Assembly (NCBI RefSeq): GCF_024749045.1 | Contig: NZ_CP087184.1 | Location: 1,302,001-1,366,000, forward strand | Reading direction: 5' to 3' | Length of the DNA: 64,000 nt | Source of the DNA: Pseudomonas sp. B21-028 | Lineage (GTDB): Bacteria > Pseudomonadota > Gammaproteobacteria > Pseudomonadales > Pseudomonadaceae | Shown: piece after piece, positions 63,668 to 64,000 of the stretch | Position numbering within the stretch: the stretch's first letter is position 1 | Layout: each line of letters begins with the position of its first letter | Made by a program: the position numbers and the translations under genes | The notes under the pieces: generated by a model | What the model was told of the DNA's origin: nothing | Database searches by the model: none | Seen by the model: the letters and a program-made list of their open reading frames with translations, nothing else

Positions 63668-64000
63668 GTGATGACACCCCGACCCCAAGCCTGCTGCCGG
63701 TCAATAGCTCAGCGCTGGAAAGGGCCCTGGATATCGGTTTTGCCCGGCTGCTCGAACGTATCGACCCGCCGTTTCCGAAGCTGATGAACCCGGCTGCAAC
63801 ACCTGCGGCGTTCCTGCCGTATCTCGCGGCGGATCGCGGGGTCAACGAGTGGAGCACCACGGCCCCAGAGGTTGAAAAGCGTCTGACCCTTGAACTTGCC
63901 TGGCCGACTGCACGGCAAGCCGGGACGCGCAAGGCACTGGAAAACGCGGCCAAGGGGCTGCAACTGGTGCCCGAAGTTCGCGCCTGGTATGAGCAAACGC
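63664..64000 (+). CDS. Tail protein I (P2 gpI-like), 3' partial
   Basis: Begins at ATG 63664 (MSDDTPTPSLLPVNSSALER) and runs off the window after 112 codons. LLERIDPPFPKLMNPAATPA, FLPYLAADRGVNEW and the RLTLELAWPTARQAGTRKAL segment are standard for gpI. The tail fibre gene, which determines killing spectrum, would follow outside the window. Confidence 0.92.
   Translation, partial: MSDDTPTPSLLPVNSSALERALDIGFARLLERIDPPFPKLMNPAATPAAFLPYLAADRGVNEWSTTAPEVEKRLTLELAWPTARQAGTRKALENAAKGLQLVPEVRAWYEQT

Overview
The window is chromosomal DNA from a Pseudomonas of the P. fluorescens group. This rests on gene content and order (csdA-csdE, dapD, dapC, glnD, map, rpsB-tsf-pyrH-frr-uppS-cdsA-dxr-rseP-bamA-skp-lpxD-fabZ-lpxA-lpxB-rnhB-dnaE-accA, pyrG-kdsA-eno-ftsB-ispD, ispF-truD-surE-pcm-nlpD-rpoS-rsmZ-fdxA, mutS). 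It also rests on high GC and on many copies of the Pseudomonas REP/REPIN sequence (core GTGGGAGCGAGCCTGCTCGCGA-like) in the gaps. No search could be run; all calls come from reading the sequence and from knowledge of the families.

Region 1 (1-10.6 kb) holds the tRNA ct6A/sulfur-transfer group tcdA, csdE and csdA. A 316-bp unit is tandemly triplicated between tcdA and csdE. Lysine/peptidoglycan genes dapD and dapC follow, with an ArsC/Spx-like thioredoxin-fold gene, a DUF6124/DUF3077-type gene behind a highly structured leader, then glnD and map. Region 2 (10.8-30.5 kb) is one long plus-strand housekeeping block: translation factors, UMP kinase, undecaprenyl and CDP-DAG synthesis, the MEP enzyme Dxr, the RseP protease, outer-membrane biogenesis (BamA, Skp), lipid A synthesis (LpxD, FabZ, LpxA, LpxB), RNase HII, DnaE and AccA. 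Most junctions overlap by 1-4 bp. Region 3 (30.6-45.7 kb) carries tilS, pyrG, kdsA, eno, ftsB and ispD. A LysR regulator follows, divergent from the glutathione-dependent formaldehyde genes frmA-fghA, and then ispF-truD-surE-pcm-nlpD-rpoS. Region 4 (45.7-49.4 kb) has the Gac-regulated small RNA RsmZ between rpoS and fdxA, and then mutS.

Region 5 (49.5-57.9 kb) is accessory. A LuxR-family solo regulator with a substituted ligand pocket sits between two proline-iminopeptidase-like hydrolases and a complete dipeptide-type ABC importer. This matches the PipR/AapA type of plant-signal-responsive locus. Two similar 16-bp lux-box-like elements lie about 70 bp upstream of the two divergently placed hydrolase genes.

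Region 6 (58.0 kb to the end) is the left part of an R-type tailocin (phage-tail-like bacteriocin) cluster beside mutS. It has a LexA-like self-cleaving repressor, then a strong promoter with three copies of TGCGTTNGTGCA. Next come a leader containing a possible terminator, a Mu Com-like zinc finger, two small secreted proteins of unknown function, a holin, and P2-type baseplate genes (V, W, J and the start of I). The combination of repressor operator, attenuator-like leader, orphan Com and secreted cargo genes is the least conventional part of the window. The DUF6124 leader RNA and the PipR-type boxes are the next most interesting.
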